Positions 33,430-40,968 of a stretch of 64,000 bases of DNA are shown here, in pieces. How positions within the stretch are numbered: the stretch's first letter is position 1; every line of letters begins with the position of its first letter. The stretch spans positions 1-64,000 of the forward strand of contig JABUMY010000011.1 in NCBI GenBank assembly GCA_013327885.1, written 5' to 3'. The translations under genes were made by a program, and so were the position numbers. The notes beneath the pieces are model-generated. The model searched no databases. It had not been told where the DNA came from and saw only the letters and a list, made by a program, of their open reading frames with translations. Origin of the DNA: Flavisolibacter longurius. Lineage in GTDB: Bacteria; Bacteroidota; Bacteroidia; Chitinophagales; Chitinophagaceae.

Positions 33430-33706
33430 GGCCCCCTGTCCCCCGGTGGGGGAACTTAGGTCCATTTAGCTTTTCTTTTTCAGTCCGTTGTTTAGCAATG
33501 TCTTTTCCAATAACAAATGCCTGTCGTAAAAACAGGCATTTTTCTTTTTATGTACTTAGCAGAATTACTACTATGAGGCATTCGTTGCGTCGCACACTTT
33601 TGCGTTCGGTAATCCTATTCAGCAGAAAAAAACATTTTACAGTAGGAAATGATAGATGATCAAAGGAAATACGGACCTAAGTTCCCCCACCGGGGGACAG
33701 GGGGCC
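33430..33706. mobile_element. MITE-like element 2 with 34-bp perfect terminal inverted repeats
   Basis: The ends 33430-33463 and 33673-33706 are perfect reverse complements and share the same 32-base core as element 1. The interior of about 210 bases contains a hairpin and the motif GTTGCGTCGCACACTTTTGC followed by GTTCGGTAAT. The right end provides the last codons and stop of the epimerase. No transposase is encoded. Confidence 0.75.
33525..33550 (+). terminator. Terminator-like hairpin inside MITE-like element 2
   Basis: AAATGCCTGT and ACAGGCATTT arms with a short loop, followed by TTTCTTTTTATG on the plus strand. It lies in the interior of the element and has no plus-strand gene in front of it. 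Confidence 0.5.
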
Positions 33707-34816
33707 CTTCCAGCTATTCTCTTCCTTCAAATAACTTTCATCAATCACTGCTCCCAAACCGGGAACTTCCGGTACGTCAATCACACCGTTTTCTAAATAG
33801 CGGATACCACCGATCACCGGGTCTTCGGTGTACATCAGCGGCGTATCAAAATCGCAGTGGTAAATATGGCTGTTGCTCAGGGCCAGGTGGGCCGCAGCGG
33901 TCATCCCTAACCGCGATTCCATAAAGCCGCCTACCTGCATGTGCAGACCGGCCGCTGCGCCCAGTTCGGCGATCTTTTTTCCTTTGTAAAACCCGCCCGA
34001 TTTTCCCAGCTTAATATTGAACATTTGGCAGGCATTCAACTGGATCAATCGCTCCGCATCCCAGTGATCGCCGCAGCTTTCATCGGCCATAATAGGAATG
34101 GGCGATGCCGCTGTTACCTTGCTCAATTCCATAAAGCGGTAGCGGGAAATGGGCTCTTCGCAGTGCTCGATGTTAAACGGTGCCAGGGCCTCCAACACAG
34201 CAATAGCGTTTTCGGCGGTTCCCCAGCCCTGGTTGGCATCAATGCGCAAGGGAAGATCCGGACCAATGCCTTCGCGAATGGCCCGGATCCGCGCCACATC
34301 TTTTTCCAGGCTTTCGCCCAGCTTTACTTTAATAGCGGGAAATCCTGCCGCCTTGAACCGCACCGCATCGGCCTGCATCTTCTGCGGATCGCCAATGCTC
34401 ACGGTCATATCGGTTTCCAATACCTTGGACTTTTCTCCTCCTAAAAATTTGTACAGCGGTACACCCGCATGTTGTGAAGCAATGTCGTAAAGCGCCATGT
34501 CAAAAGCGCTTTTAATGCTGCTGTTGCCGTATATGGTTTTGTCCATGGCCTCCACACAGCCGGCAAGGTCCAGCGCATCTTTTCCCTTCAGCACCTGGGC
34601 AAAATATTGGCCTACCACAAAACAGGTATCAATGCTTTCGCCGTTGATGGTCATGTACGGACTGCTCTCGCCATAACCGGCGCAGCCATCGGCCGTGCGA
34701 ATGATGACCACCAGGTTTTGCACGTTGTGGATGGGACCCAGCGAGATCACGAACGGTTCTTTCAGCGGAATAAAAAGCTTGTACAGCTCAACAGCCTGGA
34801 TAGAGGTTGCTTGCAT
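33677..34816 (-). CDS. Dipeptide-epimerase-like enzyme, enolase superfamily
   Basis: This is a 379-residue member of the mandelate racemase/muconate-lactonising group. Superfamily residues seen: the KxK pair in AIKVKLGES, metal ligands Asp in LRIDANQG, Glu in HCEEPIS and Asp in MADESCGD, and the second base Lys in NIKLGKSGG. The pattern fits L-Ala-D/L-Glu-type epimerases, involved in murein peptide recycling, though the exact substrate is uncertain. The ATG at 34816 is preferred to 34840. The C-terminal GPLSPGGGT and stop come from MITE-like element 2, giving the same tail as UppS. Confidence 0.85.
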   Translation of the reverse strand: MQATSIQAVELYKLFIPLKEPFVISLGPIHNVQNLVVIIRTADGCAGYGESSPYMTINGESIDTCFVVGQYFAQVLKGKDALDLAGCVEAMDKTIYGNSSIKSAFDMALYDIASQHAGVPLYKFLGGEKSKVLETDMTVSIGDPQKMQADAVRFKAAGFPAIKVKLGESLEKDVARIRAIREGIGPDLPLRIDANQGWGTAENAIAVLEALAPFNIEHCEEPISRYRFMELSKVTAASPIPIMADESCGDHWDAERLIQLNACQMFNIKLGKSGGFYKGKKIAELGAAAGLHMQVGGFMESRLGMTAAAHLALSNSHIYHCDFDTPLMYTEDPVIGGIRYLENGVIDVPEVPGLGAVIDESYLKEENSWKGPLSPGGGT

Positions 34817-34852
34817 GGGTTGGGTTTTTTGAGAATGCAATTACGGCAAAAA

Positions 34853-34919
34853 TCGTGAGTGGTGAGTGGTGAATGGTGAGTCAGGCGTAACACAACTCAC
34901 AACTGACCACTCACGATTC
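34853..34919. repeat. Self-complementary word element, family B (copy 2)
   Basis: CGTGAGTGGTGAGTGGTGAA with TGGTGAGTC faces AACTCACAACTGACCACTC with ACGATT. It lies in the divergent space between the epimerase and the 59-residue gene at 35048, an exception to the usual 3'-end placement. Confidence 0.65.
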
Positions 34920-35047
34920 CGGTTCACCAAACGCCATGGCTAGGGTAAAAGATAGGGGATGATCTGCTTCGGAATGATTTTCAGGCTCCGTGTCTTTTCG
35001 TTTTTCAGCGGTACGGATGCTGTAAATTAGACGCACAAACCCCGCAG

Positions 35048-35227
35048 ATGAAAAAGCATATTAGCTTACTGCTTGCAGCGTTGATTGTTGGTGTTTTCTT
35101 CTTTTTCATATGGTATTATGTTTTCGGTAAGGATTACGATACGGCGATGTCGTATGGAATCATTGCTGCGGTAGCAGGACTCGTTGCTGAATACATCAAG
35201 CCTTTGTTCTCCAAAAAGCGCAAATAA
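35048..35227 (+). CDS. Small two-helix membrane protein
   Basis: This is a 59-residue protein starting MKKHISLLLAALIVGVFFFF with a first membrane segment of about 20 residues, and a second hydrophobic stretch (SYGIIAAVAGLVAEYIK) before the basic end SKKRK. The start codon and the codon pattern look genuine. No family was recognised. It is convergent with the 104-residue membrane gene 65 bases further on. Confidence 0.6.
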   Translation: MKKHISLLLAALIVGVFFFFIWYYVFGKDYDTAMSYGIIAAVAGLVAEYIKPLFSKKRK

Positions 35228-35291
35228 AGTTGTGCTTTTCCCCAATAAGGAAAGAATTAAATAGCGCTTCAAAAGGCTTTCAAACGGATGC

Positions 35292-35606
35292 TCAATTTTG
35301 TCTCACCGAATCTTCATGGCCCTTCTCGTCCGGTTCGCCAAAGGCCAATGCAATGGAGGCGAGGAACAGCACGATGATGGTAACGATCAGTATCGCAAAA
35401 TGAAAATTATCATCGGTCAGTGCTTTGCTTATGGTTCGGGCAATCTCGTAAAGCGTATAGGCCAATCCACTAATAACAATAACAAGGGCTGCAATGCGGT
35501 ATCCCTTTCGCGGCACCTTTAGCGCTTTGCGCAGGATCCAGATATAAAGCGAAAGCGATACGGCGTAGGGAAAAATATACATGAAAAGGCGAAAAAGGGT
35601 TTCCAT
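35292..35606 (-). CDS. Small membrane protein of unknown function
   Basis: This is a 104-residue protein with three hydrophobic segments (MYIFPYAVSLSLYIWIL, IAALVIVISGLAYTLY, FAILIVTIIVLFLASIALAF) and a charged C-terminus GEPDEKGHEDSVRQN. It is 11 bases downstream of the obgE stop on the same strand, suggesting cotranscription. No family recognised. Confidence 0.6.
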   Translation of the reverse strand: METLFRLFMYIFPYAVSLSLYIWILRKALKVPRKGYRIAALVIVISGLAYTLYEIARTISKALTDDNFHFAILIVTIIVLFLASIALAFGEPDEKGHEDSVRQN

Positions 35607-35617
35607 AAAGGATAGGC

Positions 35618-36625
35618 TTAAACGTTAGTAATGGGAGTGTTCAGGGTTGTCCACAACAGGTCTTTCAGTTGCTGGATGTTTTTGTTTGTCATAGACGAAA
35701 TAAAGAGGTGCGGAATACCATCGGGCAGTTCCTTTTTAATAGCCTCGGTCAGTTCTTCGTCCAGCATATCGCTTTTGGAAATAGCAATAATAAATTGCTT
35801 GTGCATCAGCTCCGGGTTGTATTCTTCCAGCTCGTTCACCAGCACATCAAACTCCTTGCGGTGGTCTTTGCTGTCGGCCGGGATTAAAAACAGCAGCACC
35901 GAGTTGCGTTCGATATGCCGCAAAAAGCGGTGACCGAGGCCTTTGCCTTCGGCAGCGCCTTCAATAATTCCCGGCAGGTCGGCCATGCAAAAGCTGCGGC
36001 CGTCACGGTACTCCACCATACCCAGGTTGGGTGTGATGGTGGTAAAGGCATAATCGGCAATCTTGGGTTTAGCAGCCGTTATCACCGAAAGCAGGGTGCT
36101 TTTGCCCGCATTGGGAAAGCCTACCAGGCCTACATCGGCTAGTACCTTTAACTCCAGCACTTTCCAGCCTTCAAGGCCGGGCAGTCCCGGTTGCGAATGT
36201 TCCGGTGCCTGGTTGGTAGGTGTTTTAAAATTGGTATTGCCAAGGCCACCTTTTCCGCCCGGCAGCCAGATGATCTCTTCGCCGTCGTGCAGGATCTCGG
36301 CTTCTTTTTCACCGGTTTCTTCGTCGCGGGCAATGGTGCCCAGCGGTACTTCCAGCACAATGTCCTTGCCATCACGACCGGTTTGGTTGTTGTCCCGTCC
36401 CCGGTCGCCATCTTCTGCCAGCACGTTTTTGTGATAGCGCAGGTGCAGCAGGGTCCACAGGTTGCGGTTGCCCCGTAAAATGATGTGACCACCCCGGCCG
36501 CCATCGCCGCCATCGGGCCCGCCAAAGGCGGTTATTTTATCTCTTCGGAAATGTTTGATACCAGCCCCGCCATGACCACTCCGGCAAAAAATCCGGATCT
36601 GGTCAACAAAATTGCTTTTCTCCAA
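35618..36625 (-). CDS. obgE: Obg-family GTPase with probable TTG start
   Basis: This is the ribosome-associated GTPase of the Obg family. The glycine-rich Obg fold is visible (GGAGIKHFRRDKITAFGGPD, GGDGGRGGHIILRG), followed by G1 GFPNAGKST, G3 DLPG and the G4-like ISKSD. The conserved start EKSNFVDQIRIFCRSG is directly preceded by TTG at 36625. An upstream ATG at 36673 overlaps the divergent gene and would lie ahead of the -7 box TATCTTTG at 36651-36644. TTG is therefore preferred, giving 335 residues. Confidence 0.93.
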   Translation of the reverse strand: MEKSNFVDQIRIFCRSGHGGAGIKHFRRDKITAFGGPDGGDGGRGGHIILRGNRNLWTLLHLRYHKNVLAEDGDRGRDNNQTGRDGKDIVLEVPLGTIARDEETGEKEAEILHDGEEIIWLPGGKGGLGNTNFKTPTNQAPEHSQPGLPGLEGWKVLELKVLADVGLVGFPNAGKSTLLSVITAAKPKIADYAFTTITPNLGMVEYRDGRSFCMADLPGIIEGAAEGKGLGHRFLRHIERNSVLLFLIPADSKDHRKEFDVLVNELEEYNPELMHKQFIIAISKSDMLDEELTEAIKKELPDGIPHLFISSMTNKNIQQLKDLLWTTLNTPITNV

Positions 36626-36643
36626 ATTATTGTTTTTGCTTTG

Positions 36644-36651
36644 CAAAGATA
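36644..36651 (-). promoter_or_regulatory. obgE: Candidate -7 box of obgE (TATCTTTG)
   Basis: The minus strand reads TATCTTTG, an exact TAnnTTTG match about 18 bases upstream of the TTG start, supporting that start. A -33 element is not clear. Confidence 0.45.
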
Positions 36652-36671
36652 TAGACCCAACACCCGCTTTC

Positions 36672-37022
36672 ATGAATCCATTGTTCATCGGTGCTTTCTC
36701 GCTTCTTGCTGTGCTGGCGCAAACCTGCGGCAAAAAGGCACAAAACAGCCTACCTTCCTGTGTGCAGGACAGGATTGAGGCCATCAAAAAAGAACCGCAG
36801 TGGAATCCGCCGGCTACAGTAACGGAATACCGCTACGAAGGCCGTACGGTGTACCTGTTCAGCAGCAATTGCTGCGACCAATACAACGAACTTTGGGACC
36901 GCGATTGCAAATACATTTGCGCACCCACCGGCGGCTTTACCGGCAAGGGCGACCAGAAATGCACCGATTTTGAAGAAAAGGCAGAACTGGTGAAAGTGGT
37001 ATGGAAAGACGAAAGAGAATGA
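36672..37022 (+). CDS. Small secreted protein, DUF6970-like
   Basis: This is a 116-residue protein with a hydrophobic leader (MNPLFIGAFSLLAVLAQTC) and a conserved-looking core: EYRYEGRTVYLFSSNCCDQYN, DCKYICAPTGGFTGKGDQKC. The paired cysteines and the CAPTGGFTGKGD block resemble the DUF6970 family from memory. A poor lipobox (LAQTC) makes lipidation uncertain. The TGA stop is inside a GAACAGATGAACAG word element. It is divergent from obgE. Confidence 0.6.
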   Translation: MNPLFIGAFSLLAVLAQTCGKKAQNSLPSCVQDRIEAIKKEPQWNPPATVTEYRYEGRTVYLFSSNCCDQYNELWDRDCKYICAPTGGFTGKGDQKCTDFEEKAELVKVVWKDERE

Positions 37023-37150
37023 ATAGGTGAACAGAAGAACAGATGAACAGGGAACAGATGAATGTTGAAGGAAATTAAAAATTCATCAGTGGAAGTTCGA
37101 TCATAACAACATCGAACATTGAACTTCGAACGACAAACGACGAACAACAA
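37018..37150. repeat. Word element, family E
   Basis: GAATAGGTGAACAGAAGAAC and AGATGAACAGGGAACAGATG words (37018-37067) are followed by CATCGAACATTGAACTTCG and AACGACAAACGACGAACAAC words (37110-37150). It lies between the DUF6970-like gene and the holin-like gene, and only short parts are complementary. Confidence 0.55.
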
Positions 37151-37160
37151 AATAAACAAA

Positions 37161-37505
37161 ATGGGATTTATTCTAAAGATTTTGGCTACGGCAGTTGCAG
37201 CTTACCTGGCATCCTGGCTTCTTGATGGTGTTACCCTGGATACGGCCGGAACGGCTATCATTGTTGCCCTGGTGTTTGCGCTCTTGAATGCCATTGTAAG
37301 GCCCCTGCTTATTTTGCTTACCATTCCCATTACCATTGTTACGTTGGGACTTTTTCTGCTGGTGATCAATATTATCATTGTAAAGCTGACCGATTACCTG
37401 ATCGATGGTTTTGCTGTGGATGGCTTGCTGACGGCGCTGCTTTTCAGCTTAATCGTATCGGCGGTGAGTGGGATCATCAGTTCCATCGTTGGCGACAAAG
37501 ATTGA
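37161..37505 (+). CDS. Phage holin family 4-like membrane protein
   Basis: This is a 114-residue protein made of four hydrophobic segments, with the family-like start GFILKILATAVAAYLASWLL and the conserved NAIVRPLLILLTIPITIVTLG stretch. Despite the family name, chromosomal members in Bacteroidota are not phage-associated and no phage genes are nearby. The ATG at 37161 follows the family E element by ten bases. Confidence 0.82.
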   Translation: MGFILKILATAVAAYLASWLLDGVTLDTAGTAIIVALVFALLNAIVRPLLILLTIPITIVTLGLFLLVINIIIVKLTDYLIDGFAVDGLLTALLFSLIVSAVSGIISSIVGDKD

Positions 37506-37540
37506 TGCTTTCCCTTCCTCCTTATCAATAGCCCGCGGTT

Positions 37541-37915
37541 ATGTTACCATTCTTTCGCCCTGCGCCGGTATATGTAAAGGTGTACCCGAACGCCATTTCC
37601 ATCACTAACCTGAAAACCGGCGAAACGGTTCACCGCACAGCTGCTGAACCCTTTTCCAATACCCATTTGGTAGTGGCCAACTTTGGACTTGCTGAGCGGC
37701 TTGGCCGCGAGATCATCAAAGAGCTGGGACTCTCCCGCCGCTCGTTAAAAACCATCGTGCAGCAGATGAAGGTGTACGAAGACGTTTTGTCGGAAGTCGA
37801 GAAGCGCACCCTCCGCGACCTTTGCGAGCAGATGGGCAGCAAGGTTGTTTTCATCATCACCAATGACAAAGCGCTTTCCAACGAAGAAGCCCTGCAGGTG
37901 CTGAACGAAAACTAG
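37541..37915 (+). CDS. Conserved-looking protein of unknown function
   Basis: This is a 124-residue protein without signal or membrane segments. The N-terminal half (VYVKVYPNAISITNLKTGETV) looks like a small beta-rich domain similar to the start of MreB/actin-like or rod-shape proteins, and the C-terminal part (EVEKRTLRDLCEQMGSKVVFIITND) alternates helix and strand. No family was assigned. It lies between the holin-like gene and the E1 gene, on the same strand. Confidence 0.6.
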   Translation: MLPFFRPAPVYVKVYPNAISITNLKTGETVHRTAAEPFSNTHLVVANFGLAERLGREIIKELGLSRRSLKTIVQQMKVYEDVLSEVEKRTLRDLCEQMGSKVVFIITNDKALSNEEALQVLNEN

Positions 37916-37988
37916 CCCCATCGCCCTTTCTTTGCAAAGGCTTCGGGCAATGCGCAAAGCCAAGCTAGATTCGTCTTAATTTTCACGC

Positions 37989-40070
37989 ATGGATTTCCGC
38001 AGAAACAACCTGGATACTGATACGCTGCTTTCGCTTTACCATAATCTTCTCTGGCCCCGCCTGATCGAAGAAAAAATGCTGGTGCTGCTGCGTCAGGGAC
38101 GCATCTCCAAATGGTTCAGCGGCATTGGCCAGGAAGCTATTGCCGTAGGCGCTACGCTGGCCTTGCAACCCGATGAATGGATCATGCCCCTGCACCGCAA
38201 CCTGGGAGTGTTTACGGGGCGCAACATGCCGCTGCACAAACTGTTCAAGCAATGGCAGGGTGCACAGGATGGGTATAGCAAGGGGCGGGAAAGAAGCTTC
38301 CATTTTGGTTCGGCCGAACACCATATCTGCGGCATGATCTCTCACCTGGGACCGCAACTGGCCATTGCGGACGGCGTGGCGCTGGGCTATAAATTAAAAG
38401 AAGAGAACAAAGTCTCGCTGGCCTTTACCGGCGACGGCGGTACTTCCGAAGGCGATTTTCACGAAGCCCTCAACACGGCTGCGGTGTGGGACCTGCCCGT
38501 GATCTTTATCATTGAAAACAACGGCTACGGTCTAAGCACGCCGGTGAGTGAGCAATACCGTTGCGCCAGCCTGGCTGATCGGGCCAAAGGCTATGGCATG
38601 GAATCCATCATCATCGATGGCAACAATATTTTACAGGTGTACGACACCGTGAAAGGCGTAAGGGATTATTGCATCCGCAACCAAAAGCCTTACCTGATTG
38701 AATGTCTCACTTTCCGCATGCGGGGGCACGAAGAAGCCAGCGGAACGAAATATGTTCCCAAAGAATTGTTCGACGCCTGGCAGGTAAAAGATCCCATTAA
38801 AACCTACGAAGAGTGGCTGCTGGCTGAAGGTGTTCTTACCGAAGAAAGCATTGCCACCACCAGGGACAACATAAGGCAGCGCATTGAAGATGAACTGCGC
38901 ATTGGCTTCGACAGCAAGCCGGTGATGGTCAATATTGAAAACGAGTTGAGGGATGTATACGCAGCCCGGCCCCCCTACCCCCCAACGGGGGGGCTGGCCA
39001 ACACACAGCCCTTACCTGCCGGAGAGGTTGAACAGAATTCAACCACTTCGCAAAGCGAGGCGGGTGTGGTGGGGCACTCCCCCACCGGGGGAGCGGAAAG
39101 GGGCCGTGCACCGGTGCGGTTCATCGACGCCATCAAAGAAGGCCTGTTCCAATCCATGGAGAAGCACGGCAACCTTGTATTAATGGGACAAGACATTGCC
39201 GAATATGGTGGCGCCTTCAAGATCACCGAAGGTTTTGTGGAAGCGTTTGGCAAGGCAAGAGTACGCAACACACCGCTTTGCGAAAGCGCTATCGTGGGTG
39301 CGGCGCTGGGGCTTTCGCTGGAAGGCTTTAAAAGCATGATGGAAATGCAGTTTGCCGATTTTGCTACGGTGGGTTTTAACCAGATCGTAAACAACTTGGC
39401 CAAGATCCATTACCGCTGGGGGCAGTACGCCGATGTTGTCATTCGCATGCCCACGGGCGGTGGCGTAGGCGCAGGGCCTTTTCACAGCCAAAGCAACGAA
39501 GCCTGGTTTGTGCACACGCCTGGACTGAAAGTGGTCTATCCTTCCACCCCTTACGATGCCAAAGGCTTGCTGATTGCTGCCATCAACGACCCCAATCCTG
39601 TTCTATACTTCGAGCACAAGGCGCTTTACCGCAGCGTAAGCGGTGATGTACCCCAGGGCTATTACGAAGTGGAAATCGGAAAAGCAAGGCTGGTGCAGGA
39701 AGGGGAAGATATTTCGATTATCACTTACGGTGCCGGCGTACACTGGGCAACCGATTATGCCGCTGCCAACGGGACAGTTTCCTTCGATATCCTTGACCTG
39801 CGCACATTATTGCCGCTGGATTACGAAGCCATTGCGGCCTCGGTTAAGCGTACGGGCAAAGTGCTGCTGCTGCACGAGGATACAATGATTGGTGGGATTG
39901 GCGGCGAGATTGCTGCCTGGATAGCGGAGAACTGTTTTGAATACCTCGATGCGCCAGTGATGCGTTGCGCTTCGCTGGACACGCCGGTACCGTTTAATAT
40001 CGAGTTGGAAAAAGCCTTCCTGGCCAAAAGCCGGTTGGGAGAAATGGTTGAAAAACTCCTGCAGTACTGA
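37989..40070 (+). CDS. Fused E1 alpha/beta 2-oxoacid dehydrogenase with a repeat-derived linker
   Basis: This is a 693-residue thiamine-diphosphate enzyme joining E1-alpha (about residues 1-325) and E1-beta (about 373-693) of a pyruvate/branched-chain oxoacid dehydrogenase type. The ThDP motif is GDGGTSEGDFHEAL through FIIENNGYG. The beta part opens VRFIDAIKEGLFQSMEKHGN and has EMQFADFATVGFNQIVN. The linker (about residues 326-372) is Pro/Gly/Ser-rich and encoded by a G/C-rich repeat with SPTGG and PTGG motifs. Fused E1 chains are usual in Bacteroidota. E2/E3 genes are not in the window. A zeta-toxin-like gene overlaps its stop by one base. Confidence 0.92.
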   Translation: MDFRRNNLDTDTLLSLYHNLLWPRLIEEKMLVLLRQGRISKWFSGIGQEAIAVGATLALQPDEWIMPLHRNLGVFTGRNMPLHKLFKQWQGAQDGYSKGRERSFHFGSAEHHICGMISHLGPQLAIADGVALGYKLKEENKVSLAFTGDGGTSEGDFHEALNTAAVWDLPVIFIIENNGYGLSTPVSEQYRCASLADRAKGYGMESIIIDGNNILQVYDTVKGVRDYCIRNQKPYLIECLTFRMRGHEEASGTKYVPKELFDAWQVKDPIKTYEEWLLAEGVLTEESIATTRDNIRQRIEDELRIGFDSKPVMVNIENELRDVYAARPPYPPTGGLANTQPLPAGEVEQNSTTSQSEAGVVGHSPTGGAERGRAPVRFIDAIKEGLFQSMEKHGNLVLMGQDIAEYGGAFKITEGFVEAFGKARVRNTPLCESAIVGAALGLSLEGFKSMMEMQFADFATVGFNQIVNNLAKIHYRWGQYADVVIRMPTGGGVGAGPFHSQSNEAWFVHTPGLKVVYPSTPYDAKGLLIAAINDPNPVLYFEHKALYRSVSGDVPQGYYEVEIGKARLVQEGEDISIITYGAGVHWATDYAAANGTVSFDILDLRTLLPLDYEAIAASVKRTGKVLLLHEDTMIGGIGGEIAAWIAENCFEYLDAPVMRCASLDTPVPFNIELEKAFLAKSRLGEMVEKLLQY
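38966..39105 (+). repeat. G/C-rich repeat inserted in the E1 coding sequence
   Basis: CCCCCCTACCCCCCAACGGGG at the left and CTCCCCCACCGGGGGAGC at the right bracket a stretch with CCGGAGAGGTTGAACAG. The right part shares CCCCCACCGGGGG with the MITE-like termini. It keeps the reading frame and adds about 47 residues. Confidence 0.7.
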
Positions 40071-40633
40071 TGCCCACGCTATACATCATAGCAGGGCCGA
40101 ATGGTGCGGGGAAAACAACGGCTTCGGAAATTCTGTTGCCGGAAGTTTTTGGTACAGACATTTTTATCAACGCAGACGTTATAGCGGCCGGGCTCAACCC
40201 TTCCAACCCGGAAGTTGTTGCCTTTGCGGCTGGTCGCATCATGCTGGAAAAGGTGCAAGAGGCATTACAGGCAAAAAACACGTTTGCCATTGAAACCACA
40301 CTGGCTACCAGGTCTTACCTGAACCTGGTGGGTCAGGCGCAATTATTGGGATATGAAGTGGTGTTGTATTTTTTCTTTTTGCCTTCGGCGCAAATGGCAA
40401 AGGAAAGGGTGAAACTGCGGGTGAGCAAAGGCGGTCACAATATTCCGCCGGAGGTGATTGAAAGAAGGTATGGAGCGGGATTAAGAAATTTTTTTGATTA
40501 CATTTTGAAAGTGGATAACTGGTTTATCTATGAAAACACAACTTCCACTCCACTCATCATTGCAGAAGGTGAATTGAACGCGATTGCAAAAATTTATAAT
40601 TTAGACCTATGGGAAAGACTAAGAAAAATGTAG
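40070..40633 (+). CDS. Zeta-toxin-like P-loop kinase
   Basis: This is a 187-residue P-loop protein: IIAGPNGAGKTTASE (Walker A) at residues 6-20, INADVIAAGLNPSNPE and the conserved FAIETTLATRSY resemble zeta toxins, which phosphorylate UDP-N-acetylglucosamine, or related uncharacterised chromosomal ATPases. Its ATG overlaps the E1 stop by one base (TGATG), implying coupled translation, and its end overlaps the next gene by 25 bases. Confidence 0.8.
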   Translation: MPTLYIIAGPNGAGKTTASEILLPEVFGTDIFINADVIAAGLNPSNPEVVAFAAGRIMLEKVQEALQAKNTFAIETTLATRSYLNLVGQAQLLGYEVVLYFFFLPSAQMAKERVKLRVSKGGHNIPPEVIERRYGAGLRNFFDYILKVDNWFIYENTTSTPLIIAEGELNAIAKIYNLDLWERLRKM

Positions 40634-40791
40634 AGTTTTCTGAAAAACATCAGGCGTTGAAGAAGGCTACGGAGAAAGCTTTGCAAAAAGTTTCAGAAAA
40701 ACTTATTGCCGAAACCAAGGCTAAGAACAGCTATTTGGTCGTGTCCGACGAAGCCGGCAACATCAAAAAGATCCCTGCCAAAGACCTCTGA
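40609..40791 (+). CDS. Small basic protein, candidate partner of the zeta-like kinase
   Basis: This is a 60-residue Lys-rich protein, MGKTKKNVEFSEKHQALKK, ending NSYLVVSDEAGNIKKIPAKDL. The final segment is reminiscent of small antitoxin-like proteins next to zeta-type genes. It starts within the preceding coding sequence in another frame. It is not similar to the classical epsilon antitoxin. The pairing is inferred only from overlap and size. Confidence 0.6.
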   Translation: MGKTKKNVEFSEKHQALKKATEKALQKVSEKLIAETKAKNSYLVVSDEAGNIKKIPAKDL

Positions 40792-40907
40792 TTTCCAGTT
40801 GCTTCTTTCTTTTTCAGCCGTTTTTTACGCAACGCAAAATCCTCGCTGCGCTTCCCCTTCATTCCACCTGTTTCCCGCCTCTCCTGCTTTAGCGCTGTTT
40901 TCCGCCG

Positions 40908-40939
40908 CTTGCATTTTTAAAAAATGGAATATAGATTCG
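40908..40939 (+). promoter_or_regulatory. Candidate promoter of the coiled-coil/barrel gene
   Basis: TTG at 40909-40911 and TAGATTCG (a TAnnTTTG variant) at 40932-40939 are separated by 20 bases, the spacing expected for the Bacteroidota -33/-7 promoter. The ATG follows at 40969. Confidence 0.4.
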
Positions 40940-40968
40940 CCCTCTTGTTTTAAATCAACAACTGCCTT

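Larger units (their letters stand above)
33094..33676. other. 583-base region with two plus-strand terminator-like hairpins and a MITE-like element
   Basis: It holds the glycosyltransferase -7 box candidate (33100-33107), hairpins at 33395-33426 and 33525-33550, and element 2 (33430-33706). No plus-strand gene precedes these hairpins, which is why a small RNA is considered. No protein was recognised. Confidence 0.55.

Noticed and set aside
33213-33659. Plus-strand open frame of 148 codons
   Set aside because: It runs through an orphan terminator and a MITE-like end and has no recognisable protein signature.
37161-37505. Holin-like gene as a sign of prophage
   Set aside because: No other phage genes lie nearby, and chromosomal members of this family are common in Bacteroidota.
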